DNA of 64,000 bases from Blepharisma japonicum (Eukaryota > Ciliophora > Heterotrichea > Heterotrichida > Blepharismidae), in the NCBI GenBank assembly GCA_949751835.1, contig CATKHK010000057.1, positions 62,001 through 126,000 on the forward strand, in the 5' to 3' direction. A model generated the notes under the pieces. It was not told where the DNA came from. It made no database searches and saw only the letters and a list, made by a program, of their open reading frames with translations. Below, piece by piece: positions 1 to 11,124 of the stretch; within the stretch, counting starts at the first letter, position 1; every line of letters begins with the position of its first letter. The position numbers and the translations under genes were made by a program.

Positions 1-91
1 ACTCTTGTTTAGCTTGGGGATCCATAATAATTATTCTAAAGATTTGGAGGGAATTTTAAGATACTTATTTAAAAAATTAAAAATACAGGAA

Positions 92-1135
92 TTACACAGA
101 TTCAGCATCTTCTTTAGATAATCCTAAAAGCTTTTGTTTTTGTAAGGAATTCAGCTCTTTTTGTGCTTTTAAAAGAATATGTTTAAATTTGTCAATTTCC
201 TGCTTAATTTTTGATATTTTCATATCAATTGGCCCTTCTAAATCAAATTCCACCTTAATTTTTGAGCTTTCCAGATTTGATTTAATTTCAATGATTTTTG
301 CAATTTTTTCATTTCCCTCACTTTTTTCTGCTGCTTTTAAGCATGCTTTTGTGCAAGTTATATCATTTTTGCAATACTCGTAGCAAATATTATATTGGCA
401 TCTATTCATTTCAATAAAATCTTCAATATATTCATAGCAAGCTGAAGTAATCACACTAGAAATATTTATACTCTCTTTAGGAGCCTCTTCAATTTTTGAC
501 TTTTCCTCCACTTTTTGTACCCCACAATGAGAAGTGCATTCTCCATTCCCATCACAACATAAATCACAAAAATTTTCTAAGCATGAGTGGATTGTATGTA
601 GCCTCTTATCATTAGAATTCGGATCAAAAAATTTGGTGCAAAACTTGTTTGATTCATTTTCGCTACAACTTTTCTTTTCTTTTTCACCTTGGATATTTTT
701 TGAGCAGAATTTTATGCATTTTTGCATTTCTGTGTCAGTTTCTGAGTTTATTTTCAACTCTCCAGAGCAGCAGTCATAGCAAAAGCTATTATAGCATTTA
801 AGTTTATCTTCTTCTACTGAATTATATTTTTCACAATATGGTTTCATAGCTTCTTTCATCTTTTCACTTGAGCAGACTTTGATAAAAATTTCTTCAGGGT
901 CATTTTTTACGTTAGAGGCTATATGAGTCGATCTGCAAAGATTTAAGCAGTCACTTGAAGAATATGATTGGCAGCAATAATCACAAAAATTCACAAAGCA
1001 GGCAATTGTAGCAGCACTGCCATTGGAAGAGAGAAGTTTTGACTCGCAGAAATCTTTTTGAGTTCCGCTTGATTTGGCTTGGATGCATTCTTGATAGGAA
1101 AAGACTAAAGATATAAGTGTAAGAAATATGAGCAT
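92..1135 (-). CDS. Secreted cysteine-rich repeat protein
   Basis: A 347-residue protein with a clear N-terminal signal peptide (hydrophobic LIFLTLISLVF, then SYQ), so it probably enters the secretory pathway. Residues about 25-270 hold four related cysteine-rich units. Each has a core such as CFVNFCDYCC, CYNSFCYDCC, CLENFCDLCC or CQYNICYEYC, preceded and followed by further spaced cysteines, a pattern suited to disulphide-bonded modules. The last 80 residues lack cysteine and are rich in Lys, Glu, Leu and Ile, consistent with an amphipathic helix or coiled coil. There is no second membrane segment. The start is the first ATG ahead of the signal peptide and the frame ends with TAA; no intron is needed. 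I do not recognise a named family; surface or granule proteins of ciliates often have this style, which is inference. Confidence 0.75.
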   Translation of the reverse strand: MLIFLTLISLVFSYQECIQAKSSGTQKDFCESKLLSSNGSAATIACFVNFCDYCCQSYSSSDCLNLCRSTHIASNVKNDPEEIFIKVCSSEKMKEAMKPYCEKYNSVEEDKLKCYNSFCYDCCSGELKINSETDTEMQKCIKFCSKNIQGEKEKKSCSENESNKFCTKFFDPNSNDKRLHTIHSCLENFCDLCCDGNGECTSHCGVQKVEEKSKIEEAPKESINISSVITSACYEYIEDFIEMNRCQYNICYEYCKNDITCTKACLKAAEKSEGNEKIAKIIEIKSNLESSKIKVEFDLEGPIDMKISKIKQEIDKFKHILLKAQKELNSLQKQKLLGLSKEDAESV

Positions 1136-1368
1136 TTTAAATTTTAACAGTCATAATAAGGTAAAATTAATAAGAAATTTGATAATATGATGTTCAGACA
1201 AATTTTCTTTAGCAATCTGAAAATTATTTTTTTTTAAGTGAACGTTAAGACCGAAAATCTTTAGTTATTTAGCATTCTGATAAAGCATCAAATAAAAATA
1301 GACACAAAATAAATATCTTTCCTTTAACCTCCCAAAAAATCTTTCTTTACTAAAAATTCCCATAAAAA

Positions 1369-1794
1369 ATGCTTTTCCGTCCAAGAATTGCTTTCAGAGT
1401 CATGTCAACTTCCATGATGCAAGCAAGCGCCTTCCCCCACAATGAAAACACCACCAAAATCTCTCCTATGGTGTACGATAAAGAAGGGACCATTGTTCCA
1501 CGCAACTATTTAGTCCTTAGAAAAGAAGAAGAGATTGAAAAATACGTCCTTAACTTGCTTCACAATTATTTCCGCACGTGCAATAAAGCGGCTCTTTCTA
1601 TTGATAGCTATCTCCCTCATCATGGATTAGACAGCTTAGATGCCGTTGAGCTTGTAGTAAGGATGGAAGATGAGCTCGGCTATGTCATCCCTGCTGAAGC
1701 ACTCCCAGGTTTTAAGAATGTTAGAGCTTTCGTCAATTATATCAAACAGACTGAAGACTTTAAAGCTGAGTTTAATAAAAACCCAATAAACTAA
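1369..1794 (+). CDS. Mitochondrial acyl carrier protein
   Basis: A 141-residue protein. Residues about 50-135 form an acyl carrier domain with the phosphopantetheine attachment motif GLDSLDAVEL; the modified serine is residue 89. The motif is followed by helix VVRMEDELGYVIP and the recognition-helix region EALPGFKNVRAFVNYI. In the family, this serine carries the 4'-phosphopantetheine arm that holds growing acyl chains in mitochondrial fatty acid synthesis, and the protein is also a subunit of respiratory complex I and a partner of Fe-S assembly. The first ~45 residues are rich in Arg, Ser and Met with no acids near the start, typical of a mitochondrial targeting peptide. Codons are richer in G/C than in neighbouring genes, as in well-expressed conserved genes. 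It is the only plus-strand gene I am confident of here. It ends with TAA, without introns. Confidence 0.93.
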   Translation: MLFRPRIAFRVMSTSMMQASAFPHNENTTKISPMVYDKEGTIVPRNYLVLRKEEEIEKYVLNLLHNYFRTCNKAALSIDSYLPHHGLDSLDAVELVVRMEDELGYVIPAEALPGFKNVRAFVNYIKQTEDFKAEFNKNPIN

Positions 1795-3292
1795 GCTTAA
1801 TCTACAGGGTTAGATTATATAAGATAGATTTTTAGAATTAATGTTTATACTTTAGAAATTTGATTTTCAGGAATTAGGTGAAGGTAAAATTGCCAAATCG
1901 ATTGCACGATTAAAATTATTAATTGGGCTTATTTATAAACAACTTAAAAAATTTTTTATAAGGGAATCAGGTTTGCCCCTTTTTTGATATATAATTAATT
2001 GTATATTGCAATGATTTATGAGAGCTAATAATATAAGCAAGATAAAATTAGAGCTTTATATGCCTTCCCTGAAATAAATAAAGTGCTTCTTAGGTTAAGA
2101 ATAGAGCAGTTTAAATTTTTATTACCCAAGATAATTTTTCAATTTCCATATCTCCTGAATTCATTAGGTCGCACATATTAGCTGACATCTCCCTCTTAGC
2201 ACACAATTTCAGGTAAAGGAGTCAAGCAGAGAATTATAATGGTACCTTTAATATGTCCAGGCAAAGTTTATTTATGCTAAGGGTTATATACCTAGGACAT
2301 GGTCTTCCTTGCTGGAAATGGCACTTTATAATCTCCAAGATTAGATATGACTCCTACACATTAGGAATATGAAGGCAGAGCGTTTTCAGCGAGCAACTGT
2401 GAGTTTGCCCTTTAGTACCTGAAACCACAGAGTTTAAGTCAGATATCTCAGCATAGCATCACATGCATACGGGATCCATCAGGATCTCTCTGTAATAATT
2501 GGTATGATTAGATATCTGCTGCCATCTCTAAATAAGGTTGATAATTAATTTATCTATTGGTCATGCTTTTTTATTTTGGCTCAAACCCTATTTGTAATTC
2601 TTAGTATCCGAGGTCTCTGCAATCCTATTATATTCCAAATTCTCCTCATCAAACTTGCATATGCATGAGGTATATTAATAAATAAAATATTTTTGTTATA
2701 ATACAAGTATTTGAGCAGGGGTAAAACGGTGCATTCTTTACTATTCCTAGCTCCCCCTTTTTCTTGGAGCAGAAAATCTGTTTTAATATTAAAGAGGACA
2801 ATTAATAAATTATTATCACTCATTCACTTAGGTTCTGGAGTTAAAATTCTTGCTCTTGCTAATTAAACATTAATTTAAAATATTTTATAAAAAAATTATT
2901 TATAAAGTAATAATTGTAATAAATAGAGAAGCTCATTTTGAGTAGTCTTCATGCTTACCTTGGTATCATTTTGCAATTTGCTTCAACTTATAAAAATAAG
3001 TTTGCTCATATTTGTATAGGCAGTTGTATTTTGGAGTGTCCTCAATGTTAAATTGTAGCTTAATTTTTAAACTCTTTGATGTCAGAAAAATATTTTCAGA
3101 GCTTTTGCAAGTAAATAAGAATAATAAGTATGCTTGAAATTAATAATTCAGTAAACATGCACTTCAGATATTCTAATATAATAATACCTAATGCAAAAAA
3201 AGGCTGATTTTTAGAAACCATTAAAACAGCCTAAAGAATCAATCATTATTAAAATGATTCTAAACACAAAACTTCAATTTAACTTATATAAA
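1795..3292. other. Gap with relic-like reading frames
   Basis: No convincing complete gene. Base composition rises locally (about 2150-2500 is visibly richer in G and C than the rest). Reading TGA as Trp, two open plus-strand stretches appear, 1856-2077 (listed separately) and 2217-2456 (79 codons, containing SRQSLFMLRVIYLGHG). On the minus strand, 2581-2823 has an ATG and 80 codons. Because local GC is higher and this code has only two stops, such runs can arise by chance. I treat them as possible decayed genes or mobile-element debris. Confidence 0.4.
1856..2077 (+). pseudogene. Open fragment, possibly BRO1-like helical
   Basis: 73 codons open under the TGA=Trp code, bounded upstream by TAG and downstream by TAA, with no ATG at its start. 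The segment GEGKIAKSIARLKLLIG recalls the helical repeat of BRO1-type proteins, where a 'G-x-A-I-A-R-L' helix is typical. The resemblance is short and from memory. If real, it is the 3' remnant of a gene whose 5' part is missing. Confidence 0.22.
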
Positions 3293-3847
3293 TTAATTGC
3301 TTAAATAGTCATGCGAATCCATGCTTTCATTTCTAAGCACTTGAGATTTCATCTTGATATATTTTGCGCTCATATGACCAATAATCTTATTTTTCTTTCT
3401 TTTCAGATCAATATTTTTCAGTGAGTAAGGACTTAGTAAGTCTAATAAAGATGCACATTTAAAGCTGACCTCAGGCACATTTTCATATTTTTTCTTAATT
3501 GGAGGCAAATTTATGTTGCTTTCGTAAGAAACTTTAAGCATTTTGTGATGAAAATTGTTTCTTTTTAGCTTGTTTTGGCTCCTTTCAAAGTTATTTATTT
3601 TTGATAATTTAGAAGTTTTATAGCTGCTGTTGTCCTCTTTTATTTCTTGGTCATGGAAAATCTTTTTGACTTTTGTTTGGATTTTCAATTGATTTTCGTA
3701 AAATTTTGAAATATCTTCATGTTTTTTGTGGATTTTAATAAAAGGAATTTTTCTTGTTTTTTTCTTGTATAATAAATCTAATTCTGAGATTTCAAAAGAT
3801 GCTAAGTCTTTTGACAGCATTTGGATTTCTGAAGTATTTATACTCAT
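3293..3847 (-). CDS. Small basic hypothetical protein
   Basis: A 184-residue protein starting at ATG with MSINTSEIQMLSK and ending with TAA. It is strongly basic and rich in Lys, Asn, Ser and Ile, with clusters such as KKKTRK and LKRKKNK. No signal peptide, membrane segment, cysteine pattern or catalytic motif is visible. The composition suggests a largely disordered, perhaps nucleic-acid- or cytoskeleton-binding protein, but no family was recognised. The open length without any TAA/TAG in such AT-rich DNA, the real ATG and the protein-like composition support a gene. It lies 1.4 kb from the acyl carrier gene and about 570 bp from the transporter, on the transporter's strand. Confidence 0.55.
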   Translation of the reverse strand: MSINTSEIQMLSKDLASFEISELDLLYKKKTRKIPFIKIHKKHEDISKFYENQLKIQTKVKKIFHDQEIKEDNSSYKTSKLSKINNFERSQNKLKRNNFHHKMLKVSYESNINLPPIKKKYENVPEVSFKCASLLDLLSPYSLKNIDLKRKKNKIIGHMSAKYIKMKSQVLRNESMDSHDYLSN

Positions 3848-4418
3848 TTTCTTATTTAAATTTATTAAAAATTGGATTAGGGTATAAGTAAAAATCTTTA
3901 TAATCAGTAAAATATAATTAATTTTAGTGTGCTGATCTACTTTGAATATTTTTCTCCAAAAGCATAATAATAAATCTTATTTATTTAAAGGCATTAATTA
4001 CGATTAAATGCAGGCAAAGCAAACTAACTATAAGCTTTACCCATAATTCTGATGCAAATAATAATATAAGCGATGTCAAAATTAAGAATCCTTAATAGCT
4101 TTCAAGGACCAAGCATAAATTTGATAAGATATTGATGATAATTGCCTGATGCTTGAGGCTTGAGAAATGAAAAGGTTTATATTTGCTCTGAAATCTCTTA
4201 GAGATAATCTAGATAGTTTAATTTTGGCTTAATCAGTATAATTTCAAGCTCATCAGAAGTTTTTTTTTATATAAATTATTAAAAAAGCATTGATTTTGAA
4301 TATCTCACAAAGTAAAAAATTGATTTAAGATAAAAAGGGAAGCGAAAAGATATTCAAAGCTGGAGCTGCTCAAATTTTTCTTATATGCGAGTTAATTATT
4401 TTAAGTAAATATAATTAT
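3848..4418. other. Intergenic gap, nothing recognised
   Basis: AT-rich spacer between the small basic protein and the transporter 3' end. No reading frame, RNA fold or repeat was recognised. It should contain the 3' flank of the transporter and the promoter region of the minus-strand gene ending at 3293. Confidence 0.5.
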
Positions 4419-5816
4419 TTATCGTTTCTGATATAGCTCTACCCTGAGCTCAGTCCTACTTTTTCCTCTTGTCTCTATTAAATCGCATCAAAAATAAATG
4501 ATGCTTAATAGACAAATTCCTCCAAATATAAAAAACGTTATCGAAATCCCAATTCCATCATACATTAATGGAAAAATAAAAACAACAACAGCTGCAGCTG
4601 TTCAATCTAGCCCATAACAAATGCTAGATTCTTTTTCATCTAAAATTTCCCCTAAAATAATCCAGCATAGCGGCCCTATAGAAACCTCAAAAAATATTAA
4701 ATAAGCCAAAATAAAAATTAAATGAGGGAGCATTGAAGTATATTGAAGTGAAAAAGCTCCTAAAAATATAAGGCAAATCGCCATACCTAGGCATCCACAG
4801 TAAAGCGTAGGCTTTCTTTTATATTTGTCAATTAGTGGAAATAAAAACAACGCAGAGCCCATATTTGCAAATCCAGCACACAAAGTCAAAAGTCTTGCTA
4901 AAAATTCATCACCAAAATCACTAAAAATTTTAGTTGAATACGTCAAAATTGCATTAATTCCACAAATTTGATAAATAATATTAAGCATACAACCAATCCT
5001 GAGTGTTTTTGAATGATGCTTTCTACATAAAAATAAATCAGAATATTTTGAGCCATGAAGATTTTCACCTGCCTTTGATTCTTCAATGATTTTTTGTAAG
5101 GTTTGAATAATTGTAGTAACTGAATCTTGGCGATAAATCTGTGAAGAGCTTTTCCTTGCTTCTTCAATACGATTTTTCTCGACTAATCAGATAGGGCTGT
5201 CATATTTATATTTTACCATAAACAGTATAAGCTGTATAATTCCAGCTATTCCTTGTATAGAAAACATAAAAATCCATCAATAATTCATATCATAATCTTC
5301 ACAGTCTTCCTCTGGTAAAGGTAAAGCCAATGCATACATAAGCACAATCCCAAATGTTAAATTTAAGCTAATTAAAGCTCCTATTTTCCCTCCAATTTCA
5401 ATAGGAGCACATTCAAAGATATAGACAGGGCATAAAACAGTAAATAGCCCTGATGCAAATCCTGATAAAAATCGTCCAATTGCAAAACATTCTGTGAACG
5501 GAATGATAAAAAATATGGACGAGATAATTGATATTATATCAGAAAATATAAAGGCCTTTCGCCTTCCTTTTTTATTAGATAAAGGACTTGCAGCAATTGA
5601 TCCAAATATAGCCCCTATAGGCATTAATGCAGCCATTAGAGGAATTAAAAGATCTTTATGAGACTTCCATTGGAGGGTGTCAGAAATATTATTTTGGACA
5701 GAATTATAGTTCCCTAAATTACAACCAATAATAAAAAACCCAATAGCAATATGAAACCCGATTCTTCAAACTGATTTAGAATTATAAATTTCTTGAGATG
5801 CTGATGCAGTGCTCAT
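4419..5816 (-). CDS. Sugar-porter-type MFS transporter
   Basis: A 465-residue, 12-helix transporter, read through several in-frame TGA codons as Trp (for example in the VW-RIG, YWWIF and LDWTA contexts). It starts at ATG (MSTASASQEIYN) and ends with TAA. Major-facilitator landmarks are present: after TM2 a SNKKGRRKAF loop (the D-R-x-G-R-R loop in degraded form), then GRFLSGFASGLFTVLCPVYIFE with the sugar-porter 'P-x-Y-x-x-E' type motif. There is a central loop with SPIWLVEKNRIEEARK (compare 'E-S-P-R-W-L' in sugar porters), helix QICGINAILTYS (the Q-x-x-G-x-N motif), DKYKRKPTLY in the second half, and a final ETRGKS near the C-terminus (the 'E-T-K-G-x-S' tail). In the family these proteins import hexoses or related solutes across the plasma membrane by facilitation or proton coupling. 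The substrate cannot be read here. A truncated duplicate lies just upstream. Confidence 0.88.
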
Positions 5817-6026
5817 ATTTATTATTAATAAAAGTGATTTATTTTACTGTCAATTATAACTCTTAATTATACGATAAATTAGAATTATTTTTAAAATTAA
5901 GGACCTCTTTTTAAATTCATAGATAAATCATTTAATTTATTATATTATATTTATAAATTTATTATACATTGAATTTATTTTCTTGAGATATTTTTTTTTC
6001 TCAAAAAAGCCATATACTCTTAAATA

Positions 6027-6225
6027 TTAATTATCTTCTTTTATGCTTTTGAGATCTTTTTCAACAGCAAATTTATGGCTTGGAGAATTTAAAGTAATAA
6101 TTTCTTTTTCATTAGGTCTCTATCTATACATGAGATCTACCCCTCTTTGAGCATATAATAGCTGTGACTAAGTAGCTTGTTCACAATGGCAACTCCAAAT
6201 TCAGAAGTAATTTTTGAAGCTTATT
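6027..6225 (-). pseudogene. Decayed C-terminal gene fragment
   Basis: In the spacer between the transporter and its truncated duplicate, minus-strand sequence ends in a protein-like run (RPNEKEIITLNSPS ... KSIKEDN, then TAA at 6027-6029). Just upstream another frame carries NKLLSHSYYMLK. Joining them requires crossing a TAG and at least one frameshift, so it looks like a broken gene end. The product is unknown. The rest of 5817-6239 shows nothing else. Confidence 0.3.
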
Positions 6226-6239
6226 TTGACCAAGATTTT

Positions 6240-6574
6240 CTACTTTTGATTTTTCAATGATTTTTTGTAAGGTTTGGACAATTGTAGTAAAGGACTTGCA
6301 GCAATTGATCCAAATATAGCCCCTATAGACATTAATGCAGCCATTAGAGGAATTAAAAGATCTTTATGAGACTTCCAATTGAGGGTGCCAGAAATATTAT
6401 TTTGGACAGAATTATAGTTCCCTAAATTACAACCAATAATAAAAAACCCAATAGCAATATGAAACCCGATTCTTCAAACTGATTTAGAATTATAAATTTC
6501 TTGAGATGTTGATGAAGTACTCATATTTATTATTAATAAAAATGATTAATTTTACTGTCAATTATTTATAATAA
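6240..6574 (-). pseudogene. Truncated transporter duplicate with deletion
   Basis: Near-identical to the start and upstream flank of the transporter gene (source about 5583-5860), including the ATG at 6522-6524, which here opens MSTSSTSQEIYN. After residue about 73 the copy jumps to sequence matching about 5080-5119, which lies 463 bp further into the source gene; the junction shares TAA. The rest of the frame is out of phase with the transporter and ends with TAG at 6240-6242, giving a 94-residue product with only two membrane helices. It cannot be a working transporter. Its far end stops about 15 bp from the stop codon of array gene A, so the duplication landed directly beside the array. 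Confidence 0.8.
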
Positions 6575-6588
6575 TTTTATTGATTTCA

Positions 6589-9500
6589 TTATGGCATTAT
6601 CTTCATCATTGAATTTATTTTCTTAAGGTATCGTTTTTCTTTTCTGAAAAAAGTCATATAAAATCCAAAATACAAAAACATAGAAATTGCAATAAAAAGA
6701 ACCAAAACTGCCACAATTATACCCATTTGAGCATCAATTACTTTGTTAGATGAATTATCCACTTCATCAATCAGCTTACCACTATAATAGTTTAAATCAC
6801 TTAGTATATAAATTAGCATCACTCAATCTTCCATAGAATCCTTTGTGGTCGCAAGATTGCTAGCTTCTATAATAGAGATTTGGGCCGCTGTATGTACTCC
6901 ATATGCAAATTCTAAGTCACTGCTTCCATTCACTTCCTCATAAAGCATTTCTTTAAATTTCTCAGAAAAAATCGCAGAATACCGAGATTCTCTTAGACTA
7001 TTTTCTGAGTTCACCAACTTAAGCACAGCCTTTCTCATCATTTTTGTTGCGTCAGGAAAAGGGTTTACGTCAAATAATACAGCTTTCAAAGATCGGGGAG
7101 TATTTTCTATCATCACTTCAGTTGTCCAAATGCCTAAATTAATTGATAAAACTTGGGTTTGAATTAATTCACTTATTATTTTCGGCCGATAGGACAAATA
7201 ATCTGTAAGTGTTTCATACAAATAATTAATATTTAATAGTGAAAAAGTAGACACAGCTAAAAAGTATATGGAAATCCTTCATACATATTTCCAATAATTT
7301 TTCGAATTAAATTGCCTTTTAGACAGTGTTTTATCAGTGAGCATTACTTCTGGCTGCGCATGAACTCTTGCGAGCCTTTCGAAACATCCTTGTATAAGCT
7401 CAAAATAGTGGTCATGTGCATGCTCTCTTATATTATTTCAAAGCTTGTTTTCAACTTTTATAACAGAATAGCAGAAAGGAGCCATAGCAGCAATGCACAC
7501 TGTAAATATAAAGATTCCTAACACTAAAAGAGCAATCATTTGGGTTTTAAAATCGCTGACGCCTGATTTTTGGCAATCTATTATGTCAATTAATGATTGA
7601 TTGCAATACCGAAGGGATTCTCCATACCCATTCATTACTAGGAATAAAAATTCTTCAGAATAGTCTTCTGAATTCGCATATTTTCTTAATAACTCATTAG
7701 ACTACATATCTCTTACATTTTGTATAAATTGTGAAATCGTATTCAATAAATTGGTATCTTTCTTATAAATTCCATTATCAACGCCTCATATGTACAAATT
7801 ATCGTCAGTAAAAATGCTATTACCAGAGCAAGAATCCCAATGATTTATATTTGACATGATATCGCTATAAATAGTCTCTAATTCATTAACAGTGCGATTA
7901 AATGACTCATAAGTTTGATTAGCAATTACTGAAGCTTCTGGGCTTGTTGATGTTGAAAGAGCAAGTAAGGCTCTTGCAAAAAACGCACAAATTTGCAAAT
8001 CTTTCCCAACAGTGCCGACAGTTAAAGGAAGATCTAAATTACTTGCAACATCAACATTAGAATATGCATAAAACAGCACTGCGATATTTGTGGCAAGGAC
8101 TATAAGAATCTGTATAAAAATTACTGATATAATAAAAACACAGTGCAAAATGTTGATTGATTGTGAAGAGGTGGTCATCATTTTTATAAAATTTTTTTGT
8201 GAAGAAGGCTGAGATACTTGGGATTTTTCTTCTTCAGCCTTTTCTGAAATATGAATGCTTTCAGTCACTTCTAAAGTCTCTTCTAATCCAGTCTGGTTTA
8301 AATTTGCTTTTGAGTCAGCATAATCTTGAGAATCTTTATATAAAAGTGGCTTATTCCCATCAGAGCTCAGCGACCTTAGCAAATTTAGCGAAATTTCATG
8401 GGCTATTTGAATTTCTATTTCCTCAGTTCTTGGAACCCTACAAGTGTCTGCTTTTCATTTTAAAATTTCTAGAGGCTCATTTATAAGTAGTATATAAGGG
8501 ATTTTTATTTTTCTGAATACTAAATATTGTTTTATTAAAATGGTCTCTTTTTCAAAATACACCAATTGATAAGGGGCGTATGACTGCAAATCATACATTT
8601 TAAAGTTGGGAAATAAATTTTCTAAAGAATAGCCTATCAAATTCCCTTTAACTCCTTGGGCGATTTTTGAAAAATTTATGGTATGGCGCAGGATTTCGCC
8701 AGATTCTGAAATTAATGCAGCTTGATGTTTTGTTTTTTTTGGCTTGAAAACCCACATAGTGACTAGAAAATTGTTAATTGAAGTTATTGAAGCTTTTCCT
8801 GTGCATTCTACCAAAAAATTTGTGGGGAGATTCCAAAAAAATCCTTCAAGTAAATCGATTTCTGAAGCAGAGTCGAACCGAATAATCCGCTTCATTTCTT
8901 CGATAAGTATTTCTTTATGAGAAGAAGGAATAAAATATGTTATACAATTGCCAACAATAAAATGCAAAGGGCATTTTAAAACTTCAGAAACTTTAGAATT
9001 CGCAAAAAGAATTTCTCCAAAATTTTCTTTTTCATTAGAAATAATCATAACTCCATTACTGTCGTTGAAAAAACTGAAATTCTTAGAATCATTTATAGAA
9101 TTTTGTAAAATTCTGTCAAAATACCTCAATTTATTTTCAAGCAGCATTGATTTTTCACTATCATAAAGGACAGTTCTTGCAAACGATGCATAAAGAGATA
9201 ATGATTCTCTTGAGTTGAAAAATTTTGTGGTTAACTGGTTGTATTCTTGATTAAGGGTGGAAATACCATCGTCTACAAGATCTAAAAATTTGATAAGTGA
9301 TTTTAGGGAAGGCCTACTCGCTGTGACCTCTTTTCAAAAATCCAATAAATTCATGCATAGCTGTCTATCTGCTCTTTTGATTTTATTTAATTGCTGAAAA
9401 TTATTTAAAAATTTTGAACTTTCGCTGGATGATGATTTTTGAATATTTTTTTTGCATAAATAAACTTGGTAATTGGCTTCAAGTCCTCAATCAGAAATTA

Positions 9501-10782
9501 ATTTTATTTTGCTTAGTTTTACTTTGGCTAAAGATTCATCTTTTAAAGCAAATATGCAGTAATTTGTAGCCCATATAACTTGATATTTACTACCCTGCAA
9601 GCTTTTCTCAATAAAAAAACTTTCAAAAATCCCAGTAATCTGGTCTTTATTTTCGTCGTCATTTGAACATAATGCTCTTCTTAAAAAAATTTCTAATTTG
9701 TACTCATTATTTATATGGATTGTGCTACTTGGGATTCCCGTTGGGATTTTTCTTTGGAGTTTTGATGAAAAATGAATAATAAACACTGCTGATAATGGCA
9801 CCAAAGCTATTGCAAGCAAGCTAATAGACAATCCTTTATCAATCAAATATCCAAAAAGAAAGATAAAAGATATCAGCGCCACGTCGAAAAATTTTATTAT
9901 TGCTATGGAATTACAAAAAGGGGAAAAGTATGGGATAAATGCCATAGTTTCTACCATTAGTATGAGAGAAGTGAACATTGTCAAAAGCTGGAAATATATA
10001 ATATAGTCTTCTGCGAGTAAAGCATAAATTATTGGTAAAGAATATGTGGCAATAAAGGTGTGGGTGACTATTTTTGAATGAGCTTTTGCTTTTATATTCT
10101 TGCCTGAGGCAAAATGTCGGATTTCTCCAGAAAACTCTGAGTAGAATAAAAGCAAAAAGAAGCTAATTATTATACCAAAAATAATTCCAATTTGAACCAC
10201 AAGGACTATTTGAAAATCACTTGCATCATTGTTTGTTTTATATTCTGAGACTTTGTTTCTAGACCAAAAATTATATTTAAGAAAGATGGAAAATAGCGCC
10301 ATAGAAGGGACCAACAGTAAAGTTGTCCATATATACAAAATTCTTTTAAATAAACCAAAGAATATATTTGGTATTGTATAAGACTCATAGATAATAAAAA
10401 CTAAAGCAATAATACCCAAAAAATTAATAAAGGACATCAGAATGGAAAAATAAAGGCATTCACTCATTATTCCTAAGGCTGAGCAAGTGTGATCAAGCCT
10501 TAAGTACCCTATAACTTCTCAAACAATCATATTATCACTTCAGCCTGTAATTGACATATTCGGAGTCCATAATAAGCTAACAATCTGTATGCACCAAATA
10601 GTTGCCTCAACTATAACACCAGCTTTTTGCTTGTTAGCAGATTTTTCTCCAAAGTTTCTTTCAAAATGTAGCCTCCGATAAAGCTCAAATACCGAGTTTA
10701 TCAGTGATTTTTCTTTTTCAATTTTTCAAATTTCTTTTTTACATGAGAAGCTCTCATCAATATCAGCTTCTTGCCCAAACAT
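6589..10782 (-). CDS. PAS polytopic membrane protein, copy A
   Basis: About 1,387 residues, read with TGA as Trp and two 15-nt introns removed (8110-8124 and 7702-7716). The start is MFGQEADIDESF and the TAA stop directly follows KIMP. Layout, shared by all copies: cytosolic N-terminus (~1-60); about eight membrane helices to ~345, with the conserved loop GEIRHFAS near 215; a helical region ~360-560 with LLDFW and Y-x-x-F-x-x-x-I-L signatures, like the TPR-type repeats of TmcB/TmcC proteins; and a PAS domain (~575-700) containing NFGEILFANSKVSEVL. Then come a charged linker (~780-870), TM9 (~880), an outside domain with NYC/CQ-type cysteines, TM10 (~1070), TM11 (~1160), a second outside domain, TM12 (~1350) and a short tail. 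The family is taken to be a membrane sensor; its ligand is unknown. In A the sequence after intron 2 begins with Ser, where other copies have Gly. Confidence 0.8.
8110..8124 (-). other. 15-nt intron without a stop (copy A)
   Basis: GTAATTTTTATACAG on the minus strand lies exactly where copies E-K carry 15-nt introns ending TAG. Here it ends CAG, is a multiple of three and contains no stop, so unspliced RNA would simply add VIFIQ to membrane helix 9. GT...AG ends, identical position and identical length support an intron; retention cannot be excluded. Confidence 0.7.
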
Positions 10783-11124
10783 TAATATGGACTCTAATAT
10801 AAAACGAATTCTTTAATTATTTTAGATAAAAATAAAAAGAAAGAAACTTACGGAATTAATAAGGTAGAATTTCCAATAATTAATTATTATTAGTATCAGC
10901 TTTTAACTTAAATATTAACTGGATAAAATATAAAATGAATTCTGGAATATATCTTACAAATACGCAAAGAAATTTACGGAATTTATAAGGTAGAATTACA
11001 ATATAATTAATTATTTATTTAGCAAAAAATAAGCTTTAAATTATTATGAATTAAACACAGATTAACTAAGAGCTTAAGATAAAGTAGTTTTAAGGTAAAA
11101 GCGTTTATTCATATATTAAACTTC
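10783..11124. repeat. Spacer A/B with duplicated element
   Basis: Contains two imperfect copies of an element with the core ACGGAATT(A/T)ATAAGGTAGAATT, at about 10851-10880 and 10976-11010, each followed by an AATTAATTATT run. A third copy lies about 140 bp downstream of the stop of copy C (15910-15945), the same distance as the second copy from the stop of B. It therefore belongs to the 3' flank of the duplicated unit. Function unknown. Confidence 0.6.

Noticed and set aside
189-779. Plus-strand frames inside the cysteine-rich gene
   Set aside because: Antisense to a gene with signal peptide and repeats; no coding character of their own.
2581-2823. An 80-codon minus-strand frame
   Set aside because: It has an ATG but no motif, and sits in a decayed region with several similar open runs, so it is mentioned in the gap note rather than called a gene.
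4943-5167. A 74-codon minus-strand frame overlapping the transporter
   Set aside because: It lies in another phase; the transporter frame continues through this stretch once TGA is read as Trp.
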